From contig NZ_JOIJ01000031.1 of the NCBI RefSeq assembly GCF_000719975.1, positions 1 through 44,420 of the forward strand: a stretch of DNA of 44,420 nt. The letters run 5' to 3'. A model generated the notes under the pieces. The model was not told the origin of the DNA. It saw nothing but the letters and a program-made list of their open reading frames with translations, and searched no databases. Both the position numbers and the translations under genes were made by a program. Within the stretch, counting starts at the first letter, position 1. Each line of letters starts with the position of its first letter. This DNA is from Prauserella rugosa (GTDB lineage: Bacteria; Actinomycetota; Actinomycetes; Mycobacteriales; Pseudonocardiaceae). Below, piece by piece: positions 26,487-37,209 of this stretch.

Positions 26487-27573
26487 CGACACCGTCCTCG
26501 ACGATCCCCAACGGCTCAGCGACGCCGACACCGGCGGCCTGCTCAGGGCGGTCGCGATGGGCGGGGCGCAGGTGCGCTCCACCATCGAGGCCGCGCAGGA
26601 ACTGGAGCTCGCGGAGCGGCTGGACATCGGACGGCCCCGTTCGCTGGTGATCGTCGTGCGACCCGGTGCCGGACTCGCCGCGGCGCAGCTGTTGACGGCC
26701 CTGCTCGCGCCCGCGTGTCCGGTTCCCGTGGTGGTCTCGGACGTCGTGCCGCCGTGGATCGGTGCGCTCGACGTCGTGCTCGCGCACACCGACGACCCCT
26801 ACGACCGCGACCTCGCGGCGTCACTGGAACGTGCGGCCCGGTACGGGGCGACGGTGGTGCTGTCGGCGCCGCCGGAGGGGCCGGTGGCCTCGTCGGTCGC
26901 CGGGCGCGGGTTGCTGCTGTCCCCGCGCATCGTGGTGCCGCCCGAGCTGTCGTTCCCGCGGGCGCTGACCGCGGGCCTGCTGACCGCGGGTGCGCTGGGT
27001 CTGCTGGTGTGCGACGTCGACGGGCTCGCCGACCGCCTCGACGGCGAGGCCGCCCGCGGGCACCTCGACCAGGAGTCGTTCGTCAACCCGGCGAAGTCGC
27101 TGGCGTTGCGCATCGCCGACCGGACGCCCCTGCTGTGGGGGCTCGACCACGCGGCCGTCGCGGTCGGCCAGCATGCGGCGTACGCGCTCGGTGCGCACGC
27201 GGCCGTCGTCGCCGACGTCGCGGACTACCGCCAGGCCCTCGCCCGTCCCGCGCTGCACACCGCGGCCGCGCGGGGTGGCGACGAGCGGGACATTTTCGCC
27301 GACCCCGACTTCGACGAGGTCGGCGCGGGAGCCCCGCCGCGGGCGTTGCTGTTGTCGGTGCGGACCGGTCCTGCCACGGACAGCGCCCGGTACCGGGTGA
27401 ACGAGACGCTGCCCGCCGCGGACGTGCTGGCTCCCGCCGAGGAACTCGTCGACGCCGACGACGTGGCGTGTGCCGCGGTGCTGGCGTTGCGATTCGAGCT
27501 CGCCGCGGTCTACCTCGGACTCGCGGCTGGGACGATCGGGGGCGCCGGCCGCGTCGCGCCGATGTCCGTGTGA
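26479..27573 (+). CDS. SIS-domain / TobH-like sugar-phosphate protein (Rv3256c-like)
   Basis: A 364-residue protein. GTG at 26479 overlaps the end of the Trm112-like gene. The sequence has the alpha/beta pattern of a double SIS (phosphosugar isomerase) protein: SLVIVVRPGAG near residue 55, VPVVVSDVVPPWIGALDVVLAHTDD near 80-105 and a second half with LLWGLDHAAVAVGQHAAYALG. Position between manB and manA matches Rv3256c, annotated TobH in mycobacteria. It may act as, or derive from, a phosphoglucose/phosphomannose isomerase. Catalytic residues cannot be confirmed by eye. Confidence 0.78.
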   Translation: MLDDTVLDDPQRLSDADTGGLLRAVAMGGAQVRSTIEAAQELELAERLDIGRPRSLVIVVRPGAGLAAAQLLTALLAPACPVPVVVSDVVPPWIGALDVVLAHTDDPYDRDLAASLERAARYGATVVLSAPPEGPVASSVAGRGLLLSPRIVVPPELSFPRALTAGLLTAGALGLLVCDVDGLADRLDGEAARGHLDQESFVNPAKSLALRIADRTPLLWGLDHAAVAVGQHAAYALGAHAAVVADVADYRQALARPALHTAAARGGDERDIFADPDFDEVGAGAPPRALLLSVRTGPATDSARYRVNETLPAADVLAPAEELVDADDVACAAVLALRFELAAVYLGLAAGTIGGAGRVAPMSV

Positions 27574-27616
27574 CATCGGCGCGACCAGGTGTGGCCGGCG
27601 AGGAGTGGAGTTGACC

Positions 27617-28852
27617 GTGGAGCTGCTGCAGGGCGCGGTGCGGGCGTATGCATGGGGGTCCCGCACGACGATTCCGGAGCTGCTGGGGCGTCCGGTTCCG
27701 TCGCCGCATCCGGAGGCGGAACTGTGGTTCGGAGCGCACCCGGGTGATCCGGCACGGGTGCTGCGGTCCGACGGTACCGAGACGACGCTGCTGGAGGTCG
27801 TCGACGCGGATCCCGACGGGCAGCTCGGTGCCCGCTGCTCGGGGCGGTGGGGCGGACGGCTGCCGTTCCTGTTGAAGATCCTGGCCGCCGAGGAGCCGCT
27901 GTCGATGCAGGCGCACCCCTCGGCCGAGCAGGCTGCGGAGGGGTACGCGCGCGAGGAGGCTGCGGGCATCCCGCGCGACGCGGCGAACCGCAACTATCCG
28001 GATCCGACGGCCAAGCCGGAGTTGGTGTGCGCGTTGACCGAGTTCCACGCGCTCGCCGGGTTCCGCGATCCGCACCGCACGGTGCGGCTGTTGCGGGCGA
28101 TCGAGACGCCGGGGCTGGCCCGTTACGCCGAGCTGCTCGCGGGACAGCCGGGGCCGGACGGGCTGCGCGCGCTGTTCACGACGTGGATCACGCTGCCGCA
28201 GTCGGCGCTCGACGAGCTGCTGCCCGAGGTGCTCGAGGCGTGCGTGCGGCACGTCCAGGACAGGGGCGAGTTCGCCGCCGAGTGCCGGACGGTGCTCGAA
28301 CTCGGGGAGGTCCATCCTCGCGACGCGGGCGTGCTGGCGGCACTGCTGCTGAACCGGCTGACGCTTCGTGCGGGCGAGGCGATCTACCTGCCCGCGGGCA
28401 ATCTGCACCTGTATCTGCACGGCACGGCCGTCGAGATCCTCGCCAACTCCGACAACATCCTGCGCTGCGGGCTCACGCCGAAACACGTCGACGTCCCCGA
28501 GCTGTTGCGGGTGGTCGACTTCCGGTGCGGGGACATGCCGGTGCTGACCGGGGAGCCCGACGGCGGCGCCGCGGTGTACCGCACGGAGACGCCCGAGTTC
28601 GAGCTGTCGCGGATCGACTGGGACAGCGACGACCGCCGCGAGCTCGAACTGGACGGTTCGGGGCCGGAGATTCTGTTGTGCACGGCGGGCGAGCTGCTGC
28701 TGTACGACGACGAGGGCACGAAGGTCGAGCTGCGCCGTGGCGAGTCGGTGTGGCGGCCTGCTTCCGATCCCGCCGTGCGAGTGCGTGCCGTGGGGGAGCA
28801 CACCGCGCAGCTGTTCCGCGCGACCGTGGGCACCTGTTTGCAGGAGCTTTAA
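27617..28852 (+). CDS. manA: Mannose-6-phosphate isomerase ManA
   Basis: Type I phosphomannose isomerase, 411 residues, making mannose-6-phosphate from fructose-6-phosphate for ManB. Start GTG at 27617 is chosen because GGAG is 6 bases upstream and family members begin with ELL-GAVR-YAWGS; TTG at 27611 and GTG at 27605 are in frame. Zinc ligands are visible: QAHPS (Gln and His), KPELVCAL (Glu) and the late His of YLPAGNLHLYLHG. ILANSDNILRCGLTPKHVD is the standard C-terminal signature. It is 43 bases after the SIS gene and closes the mannose cluster. Confidence 0.95.
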   Translation: MELLQGAVRAYAWGSRTTIPELLGRPVPSPHPEAELWFGAHPGDPARVLRSDGTETTLLEVVDADPDGQLGARCSGRWGGRLPFLLKILAAEEPLSMQAHPSAEQAAEGYAREEAAGIPRDAANRNYPDPTAKPELVCALTEFHALAGFRDPHRTVRLLRAIETPGLARYAELLAGQPGPDGLRALFTTWITLPQSALDELLPEVLEACVRHVQDRGEFAAECRTVLELGEVHPRDAGVLAALLLNRLTLRAGEAIYLPAGNLHLYLHGTAVEILANSDNILRCGLTPKHVDVPELLRVVDFRCGDMPVLTGEPDGGAAVYRTETPEFELSRIDWDSDDRRELELDGSGPEILLCTAGELLLYDDEGTKVELRRGESVWRPASDPAVRVRAVGEHTAQLFRATVGTCLQEL

Positions 28853-28955
28853 CCACCCTTTACTCTGCGTGGTCGCATGGTCACCCTGCCGAGTGGGTGC
28901 TGGTGACGCGGTTCTAAGCTCTCGCCGTCACACACGCGGACCGGAGGGGTTGACC

Positions 28956-29870
28956 GTGGCGGCCAACGGTGGCACGAAGGCGATTCTGGCGGCGCTCGGC
29001 GCCAATGCGGGGATCGCCGTGGCGAAGTTCGTCGGATTTCTGATCACGGGTTCGTCGTCGATGCTCGCCGAGTCCGTGCACTCGGTGGCCGACACGTCGA
29101 ACCAGGGGCTGTTGCTGCTCGGGCAGCGGACCGCCAAGCGCGCGGCGACGAAGCAGCACCCCTTCGGGTACGGCCGCGACCGGTATTTCTACTCGTTCAT
29201 CGTCGCGCTGATGCTGTTCACGCTCGGGTCGGTGTTCGCGCTGTACGAGGGCGTGCACAAGGTGCAGCACCCCGAGGACCTCAGCTCTCCGCTCGTGGCC
29301 GTGGCGATCCTCGTCGTGGCCATCGCACTCGAGACCTACAGTTTCGCCACGGCGATCAAGGAGTCGCGGGCACTCAAGGGGGAGCGGACGTGGTGGGGCT
29401 TCATCCGCCAGTCGAAGACCCCGGAACTGCCCGTGGTGCTGCTCGAGGACGCCGGCGCCCTGTTCGGTCTCGTGTTCGCGTTGATCGGCGTCGGACTGTC
29501 CGTGGTGACCGGTGATCCGGTGTGGGACGGCATCGGCACGCTGATGATCGGCGTGCTGCTCGGCATGATCGCGATCACGCTGATCATCGAGATGAAGAGC
29601 CTGCTCATCGGGGAGGGCTCGGGAGAGTCCGAGCTCGCGACGATCGAGCGCCTGCTCGCGCAGGGCGACGTCGAGCGGGTCATCCACGTCCGCACCCAGT
29701 ACATCGGCCCGGACGAGCTGCTCATCGCGGCCAAGCTCGCGATGCGCACCGGACTCGGCGTGACGGAGGTGGCGAGGGCCATCGACGACGCCGAGCGCCG
29801 GGTCCGCGACGCCGTGCCCGCCGCACGGCTGATGTACCTGGAGCCGGACCTCGACCGCAGTCGCGTGTGA
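28956..29870 (+). CDS. Cation diffusion facilitator, SLC30A9-like group
   Basis: Metal/proton antiporter, 304 residues. GTG at 28956 with GGAGGGG (28943-28949) upstream; TTG at 28950 is too close to that site. Six membrane segments and a C-terminal cytoplasmic domain. The second segment carries HSVADTSNQG (His and Asp metal ligands). In segment five, where most CDF proteins have HxxxD, this one has LLEDAGALFG, the Glu-Asp form seen in the ZnT9-like subgroup. HPFGYGRDRYFYSF follows segment two. Substrate is probably Zn, Mn, Fe or Co; it cannot be decided. It sits alone between manA and the amino-acid permease. Confidence 0.92.
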   Translation: MAANGGTKAILAALGANAGIAVAKFVGFLITGSSSMLAESVHSVADTSNQGLLLLGQRTAKRAATKQHPFGYGRDRYFYSFIVALMLFTLGSVFALYEGVHKVQHPEDLSSPLVAVAILVVAIALETYSFATAIKESRALKGERTWWGFIRQSKTPELPVVLLEDAGALFGLVFALIGVGLSVVTGDPVWDGIGTLMIGVLLGMIAITLIIEMKSLLIGEGSGESELATIERLLAQGDVERVIHVRTQYIGPDELLIAAKLAMRTGLGVTEVARAIDDAERRVRDAVPAARLMYLEPDLDRSRV

Positions 29871-30010
29871 CGCATGTGGGGGTAGCTGATCGGCTCTTTC
29901 GTTACCCGGGGTAGTCCCGTGTGGGCGTGGTCGGTCCTGTGGAGTTATGGTTCCCGACGGCCCTGACGGGTCGGAGGACGTGAGCATCGGTAGTAGAAGG
30001 CGGTGGCGAC

Positions 30011-31549
30011 GTGGCCGGCAACGGCATCTGGCGGACCAAGTCGGTCGAGCGATCGATCGCGGACACCGACGAGCCGGAGACCCGGCTACGCCGCAATCTG
30101 AGCGCATGGGACCTCACGGTCTTCGGCGTCACCGTCATGGTGGGCGCCGGCATCTTCACCCTCACCGCCCGTACGGCCGGCGACCTGGCCGGCCCCTCGG
30201 TCGCCGTGGCTTTCGTGGTCGCCGGTGTCGCCTGTGGACTCGCCGCCCTGTGCTACGCCGAGTTCGCCTCGACGGTGCCGGTCGCCGGTAGCGCCTACAC
30301 GTTCTCGTACGCCACGTTCGGCGAGTTCCTCGCGTGGATCATCGGCTGGGACCTCGTGCTCGAGTTCTCGGTCGCCGCGGCCGCGGTCGCCAAGGGCTGG
30401 TCGGTGTATCTCGAGGAGTTCCTGGTCTCGATCTTCGGCGACGGAGTGGCCACGACCCTCGACCTGGGCGGCCTCAGCTTCGACTGGGGTTCGCTGCTGC
30501 TGGTCGTGGTGCTGGCGGTGCTGCTCACGCTCGGCACGAAGCTCTCGTCGCGGTTCAGCATCGTGGTCACCACCATCAAGGTGCTGATCATCCTGTTCGT
30601 GATCGCCCTCGGCATCGCCTACATCACGCCGGACAACTACACGCCGTTCATCCCGCCCGCGGCGGAGGGCGGCGACTCGGGCGCCGGGGTCGAGCAGTCC
30701 CTGTTCTCGGTGCTGGCAGGTGGTTCGGGCAGCGTGTACGGCGGGTTCGGGCTGCTGGCCGGTGCCTCGCTCGTGTTCTTCGCCTTCATCGGCTTCGACA
30801 TCGTCGCCACGACCGCCGAGGAGACCCGCAACCCGCAGCGCGACGTGCCGCGCGGCATCCTCGGCTCGCTCGCGATCGTCACCGTGCTGTACGTGGCCAC
30901 GTCGCTGGTCGTGGCGGGCATGGTGCCGTACCAGGAGCTGGCCACGGACGCCGAGCCGGAGGGCCGCAAGACGCTCGCCACCGCGTTCGCGCACAACGGG
31001 GTCGACTGGGCCGCGCAGCTCGTGTCGATCGGCGCGGTCGTCGGCCTGATCACCGTCGTCATGGTGTTGTTGCTCGGCCAGCAGCGCGTGCTGTTCGCGA
31101 TGTCCCGCGACGGTCTGCTCCCGCGCGGCCTGGCCAAGACCGGCTCGCGCGGCACTCCGGTGCGGGTCAACGTGCTGGTCGGCGTGGTCGTCGCCGTCGC
31201 GGCGACGTTCTTCGACGCGAGCCAGCTCGAGGAGATGGTGAACGTCGGCACGCTGTTCGCGTTCGTCCTCGTCTCGGCCGGTGTGATCGTTCTGCGCAAG
31301 AAACGGCCCGACCTGCCGCGTGGCTTCCGGGTGCCGTGGGTGCCGGTGTTGCCGATCGTGGCGATCATCGTGTGCCTGTGGCTGATGCTGAACCTGACCG
31401 TGCTGACGTGGCTGCGGTTCCTGGTGTGGATGGCGCTCGGCGTGCTCATCTACTTCGCCTACAGCAAGCGGCACTCGGTGCTCGGGCGCTCCCAGGCCTC
31501 CGGGCCGGAGTCCGGACCGGAATCGGAGCCCACCCGCACAGGCGACTGA
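30011..31549 (+). CDS. APC-family amino-acid permease, CAT type (Rv3253c-like)
   Basis: Twelve- to fourteen-segment transporter, 512 residues, GTG start. The opening LSAWDLTVFGVTVMVGAGIFTLTA holds the GxGIF helix-break that binds the amino-acid carboxylate (split: VMVGAGIFTL near residue 45). CYAEFAS in segment three and FFAFIGFDIVATTAEE in segment six are hallmarks of the cationic amino-acid transporter subfamily. A polar loop of about 30 residues with Gly/Glu between segments five and six is outside. The position downstream of manA matches Rv3253c. It likely imports basic or neutral amino acids. Confidence 0.93.
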   Translation: MAGNGIWRTKSVERSIADTDEPETRLRRNLSAWDLTVFGVTVMVGAGIFTLTARTAGDLAGPSVAVAFVVAGVACGLAALCYAEFASTVPVAGSAYTFSYATFGEFLAWIIGWDLVLEFSVAAAAVAKGWSVYLEEFLVSIFGDGVATTLDLGGLSFDWGSLLLVVVLAVLLTLGTKLSSRFSIVVTTIKVLIILFVIALGIAYITPDNYTPFIPPAAEGGDSGAGVEQSLFSVLAGGSGSVYGGFGLLAGASLVFFAFIGFDIVATTAEETRNPQRDVPRGILGSLAIVTVLYVATSLVVAGMVPYQELATDAEPEGRKTLATAFAHNGVDWAAQLVSIGAVVGLITVVMVLLLGQQRVLFAMSRDGLLPRGLAKTGSRGTPVRVNVLVGVVVAVAATFFDASQLEEMVNVGTLFAFVLVSAGVIVLRKKRPDLPRGFRVPWVPVLPIVAIIVCLWLMLNLTVLTWLRFLVWMALGVLIYFAYSKRHSVLGRSQASGPESGPESEPTRTGD

Positions 31550-31702
31550 CCAGCGGAGTCACTCGCGCGGAGGAAGACGAAGGTACGAAAGGCGCTCCCG
31601 GCCCATCACCGCGGTGGGTAGAGTTCGGGCCGCCTCGCCCCTCGGTCGTGGTGGCCGTGGGGCGCGGGCGGACTCTCTGGTGGGCGGTTTTCGGAGTTCC
31701 TC

Positions 31703-32542
31703 ATGCGCGTGACTCGTTCCATCGCCGCGGTGGCCGCGGCGGGCGCCCTGGTGCTCGGGGTGCCGGTGGGCATCGCCGCCGCGGAGCCGGTGGTGCCGGC
31801 CGCGGCCGAGGACGCCCACATCCTTCCCGGCGGGCCCCCTTCGGGTGCGAAACCCGGAGGCCCGGAGGACCGCAGGGCAGGTGATCAGGATCTGCCGGTC
31901 TGCGACGACGCGCGCTCCCAGCGCGGTCAGCTGTTCGGCCCCTCCGGGCGACGTGCGCTGGACTGGGACCTCGATGCCGGGTCGGCGAGCGGGTCGAACC
32001 GGTACCAGCACCGGTCCCAGTGCATCGAGGATCCGCCCGCTCCCGTCGATCCGGGGCGTCCTCCGGAGACGACGCCGGGCCACGGCGGTTCCGGGTCCCG
32101 GCCGGGCGGTGACGGCTCGGCAGGCGGTGTCGAGGCCGCTCCGCCGCGCGACGACGAGGCCGGTGCGCAGTCCGACTCCGGGCACGCCGGGGCCGGAGGG
32201 GTCGGGCCGCAGGGCGGGACCGCGGGCGAGGGATCAGGCGACGGCACAGCCCGACCCGGCGACGCGGACGCGGGCGGGAACGCCGACGAGGGCTCGGACA
32301 ACGACCGGAACGGCGCGGACGCGCGGGACGGCGAAGGCACCTCTCAGGGCCTGCCACCGGCGTCGACCGCGCGGTCGGCTGGTGGACACGACCCCGCGAC
32401 CGAGCTGGGGGTGGCCACGACCGCCGGTTCGGACTCCGACGGCGGCATGGGCCTCGGCGGAGGTCTGCTCCTGGTCGGCGGAGGTGGCGTCGCCGCCGCG
32501 GCGGCCGTGGTGTGGCTCGCCGCACGGGCCCGGCGCGGCTGA
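31703..32542 (+). CDS. Exported Gly/Asp/Pro-rich protein with C-terminal anchor
   Basis: I do not recognise this 279-residue protein. ATG at 31703 follows CGGAG. It has a Sec signal (VTRSIAAVAAAGALVLGVPVGIAAA), a first domain of about 90 residues with two Cys (VCDD and QCIEDP) that may form a disulfide, then about 130 residues of low-complexity Gly/Asp/Ser/Pro stalk, and at the end a membrane segment (GLLLVGGGGVAAAAAVVWLAA) with a basic stop (RARRG). No LPxTG sortase site is visible. The build fits a wall-spanning stalk protein held in the membrane. A tandem repeat begins within its last codons. Confidence 0.72.
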   Translation: MRVTRSIAAVAAAGALVLGVPVGIAAAEPVVPAAAEDAHILPGGPPSGAKPGGPEDRRAGDQDLPVCDDARSQRGQLFGPSGRRALDWDLDAGSASGSNRYQHRSQCIEDPPAPVDPGRPPETTPGHGGSGSRPGGDGSAGGVEAAPPRDDEAGAQSDSGHAGAGGVGPQGGTAGEGSGDGTARPGDADAGGNADEGSDNDRNGADARDGEGTSQGLPPASTARSAGGHDPATELGVATTAGSDSDGGMGLGGGLLLVGGGGVAAAAAVVWLAARARRG

Positions 32543-32615
32543 GTCACAGGGCGGCTGAGTCACGGCCCGGCTGAGTCACAGGGCGGCTGGGCTCCGCGCG
32601 GCTGAGTCCCGGCTC
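32537..32615. repeat. 16-base tandem repeat overlapping a stop codon
   Basis: Five units start at 32537, 32553, 32569, 32585 and 32600. Units 1 and 3 are GGCTGAGTCACAGGGC, the others vary. Each full unit holds GGCTGA, the last codon plus stop of the preceding gene, so the array looks like repeated copies of the gene end. Confidence 0.88.
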
Positions 32616-32661
32616 GAAGTCGGGTAGGCAGCGGCAACAGAAGGCTCCTCGTGTGAAGGAC

Positions 32662-32686
32662 AGGGCACGTGCCTGCCGCGTGCCCT
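32662..32686 (+). terminator. Hairpin downstream of the exported protein
   Basis: AGGGCACG / CGTGCCCT, 8 perfect pairs with a 9-base loop, followed by TCTCG. It could end the upstream transcript; without a T run the call is modest. Confidence 0.4.
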
Positions 32687-32779
32687 TCTCGCTGCCGGGG
32701 CCCGATCCGGACACGGGCGCGTGTCGCGGTCATCTGTTCGGGTGGGCACCGCCGTCACTCTCGGGCATATCGATCAGCA

Positions 32780-32816
32780 TCACACAGCTTCGGTTCGTGT
32801 GAATGTGCGAATGTGC
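32780..32816 (+). promoter_or_regulatory. Candidate operator upstream of the beta-galactosidase
   Basis: TCACAC (32780-32785) and GTGTGA (32797-32802) form a perfect inverted repeat with 11 bases between them. Overlapping its right arm, GAATGTGC is repeated head to tail (32801-32808, 32809-32816). The site lies about 60-96 bases before the ATG, the place for a sugar-responsive repressor to bind. No regulator gene is adjacent. Confidence 0.45.
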
Positions 32817-32848
32817 TGACTCTTGCGCGGTTGGTGAGCAAGGTGTGA

Positions 32849-36208
<3,360 letters not shown>

Positions 36209-36211
36209 GCG

Positions 36212-37132
36212 TCAGCGCTGCCTTGGCTCCGGCGGGTGGGGATGGCGGTCTCGCCCGCCGACCTCCCACCCGCCGGAGCTGTCGAAGTGGTCGGCGTACG
36301 ACACGGGCAGTGTGCGGTTGCGCTCGACGGCGGCCAGCAGCTGCTCGTACCACAGTGCATAGTCCGGATCGGACACTCGGGTGCGCAGTGCGGGGTTGGC
36401 CTCCTCCATGAGGTCCGCCACCTCGGCGGGTCGCGTGGCGGCGGTGACCTCGGTGTCGAGGAACGTCGTCGTCGACCCGGTCGTGTAGGTGAGGCCGGGT
36501 GTGCCGGCACCCTCCGGCCACACGGCGACCCGCCAGTACCCACCGGAGGCGCTCATGCCGGGCCGGATGCGGGCGTGCTGGGCGCCGCGCCGGTGCAGCA
36601 CCCGCACCGCCTGCAGGATCCGCAACGGCGTCAGCAGCAGGACGGCGAACTCGACGGTGCGCAGTGCCTCGTCGTCGAACGCGACCAGCCGCACGTGGCG
36701 CACGTGCGTGGGCGTGGAGGCGATGGTGAAGGCCGCGGTGAGTGCGGCGTCGCGGATCGGCCAGCCGTACGCACCGGTGCTGATCATCGGGAAGGCGACC
36801 GTCCTGGCGCCGAGTTCGTCGGCGACCGCCAGACTCCGCCGGTAGCACGATTCGAGCGTCGCGGGATCGCGTTCGCCCACGTGGACGTTCGGCCCCACCG
36901 TGTGGATCACCCAACGCGCGGGCAGCTCACCGGCGGTGGTCCACCCCGCATCGCCCGTCGCCAGCCCGTTCGGGAAGCGTGCGATGCAGTCGTCGAGGAC
37001 CGCACGTCCTCCCGCGCGGTGGATCGCGCCGTCGACGCCACCTCCGCCGCGCATGCCGTTGTTCGCCGCGTTGACGATCGCGTCCACCGGTTGGGCCGTG
37101 ATGTCTCCCCGCACGGGAGTGATCGTGGGCAT
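36212..37132 (-). CDS. Macro-domain protein with unknown C-terminal domain
   Basis: A 306-residue two-domain protein, ATG at 37132. Residues 1-175 are a macro domain: GDIT (Asp10), IVNAANNGMRGGGGVDGAIH (Asn21, Asn24, Asp34) and MISTGAYGWPI, the ADP-ribose binding and hydrolysis residues of the MacroD-type O-acetyl-ADP-ribose or ADP-ribosyl deacylases. The remaining 130 residues are extra and unknown to me. They carry YWRVAVWPEG, a Thr-rich turn, DTEVTAATRPAEVADLMEEA, DYALWYEQLLAA and a LPVSYADHF ending, which read as a folded domain. It may reverse ADP-ribosylation or deacetylate a signal nucleotide. It converges with the beta-galactosidase gene (3-base gap), and the membrane hydrolase-like gene lies 77 bases upstream on the same strand. 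Confidence 0.88.
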   Translation of the reverse strand: MPTITPVRGDITAQPVDAIVNAANNGMRGGGGVDGAIHRAGGRAVLDDCIARFPNGLATGDAGWTTAGELPARWVIHTVGPNVHVGERDPATLESCYRRSLAVADELGARTVAFPMISTGAYGWPIRDAALTAAFTIASTPTHVRHVRLVAFDDEALRTVEFAVLLLTPLRILQAVRVLHRRGAQHARIRPGMSASGGYWRVAVWPEGAGTPGLTYTTGSTTTFLDTEVTAATRPAEVADLMEEANPALRTRVSDPDYALWYEQLLAAVERNRTLPVSYADHFDSSGGWEVGGRDRHPHPPEPRQR

Positions 37133-37209
37133 GGCGTGATTGTCGGCGATCGGGCGCGGCGGTTTTCCCGCCGGGTGTTCCCGCAGGGCGCCCCGCAGAG
37201 CCCGCGCTC

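Noticed and set aside
32537..32615. TGAGTCA units looked like known regulator sites
   Set aside because: The resemblance to the eukaryotic AP-1 site is chance; here they are tandem copies of a gene end.
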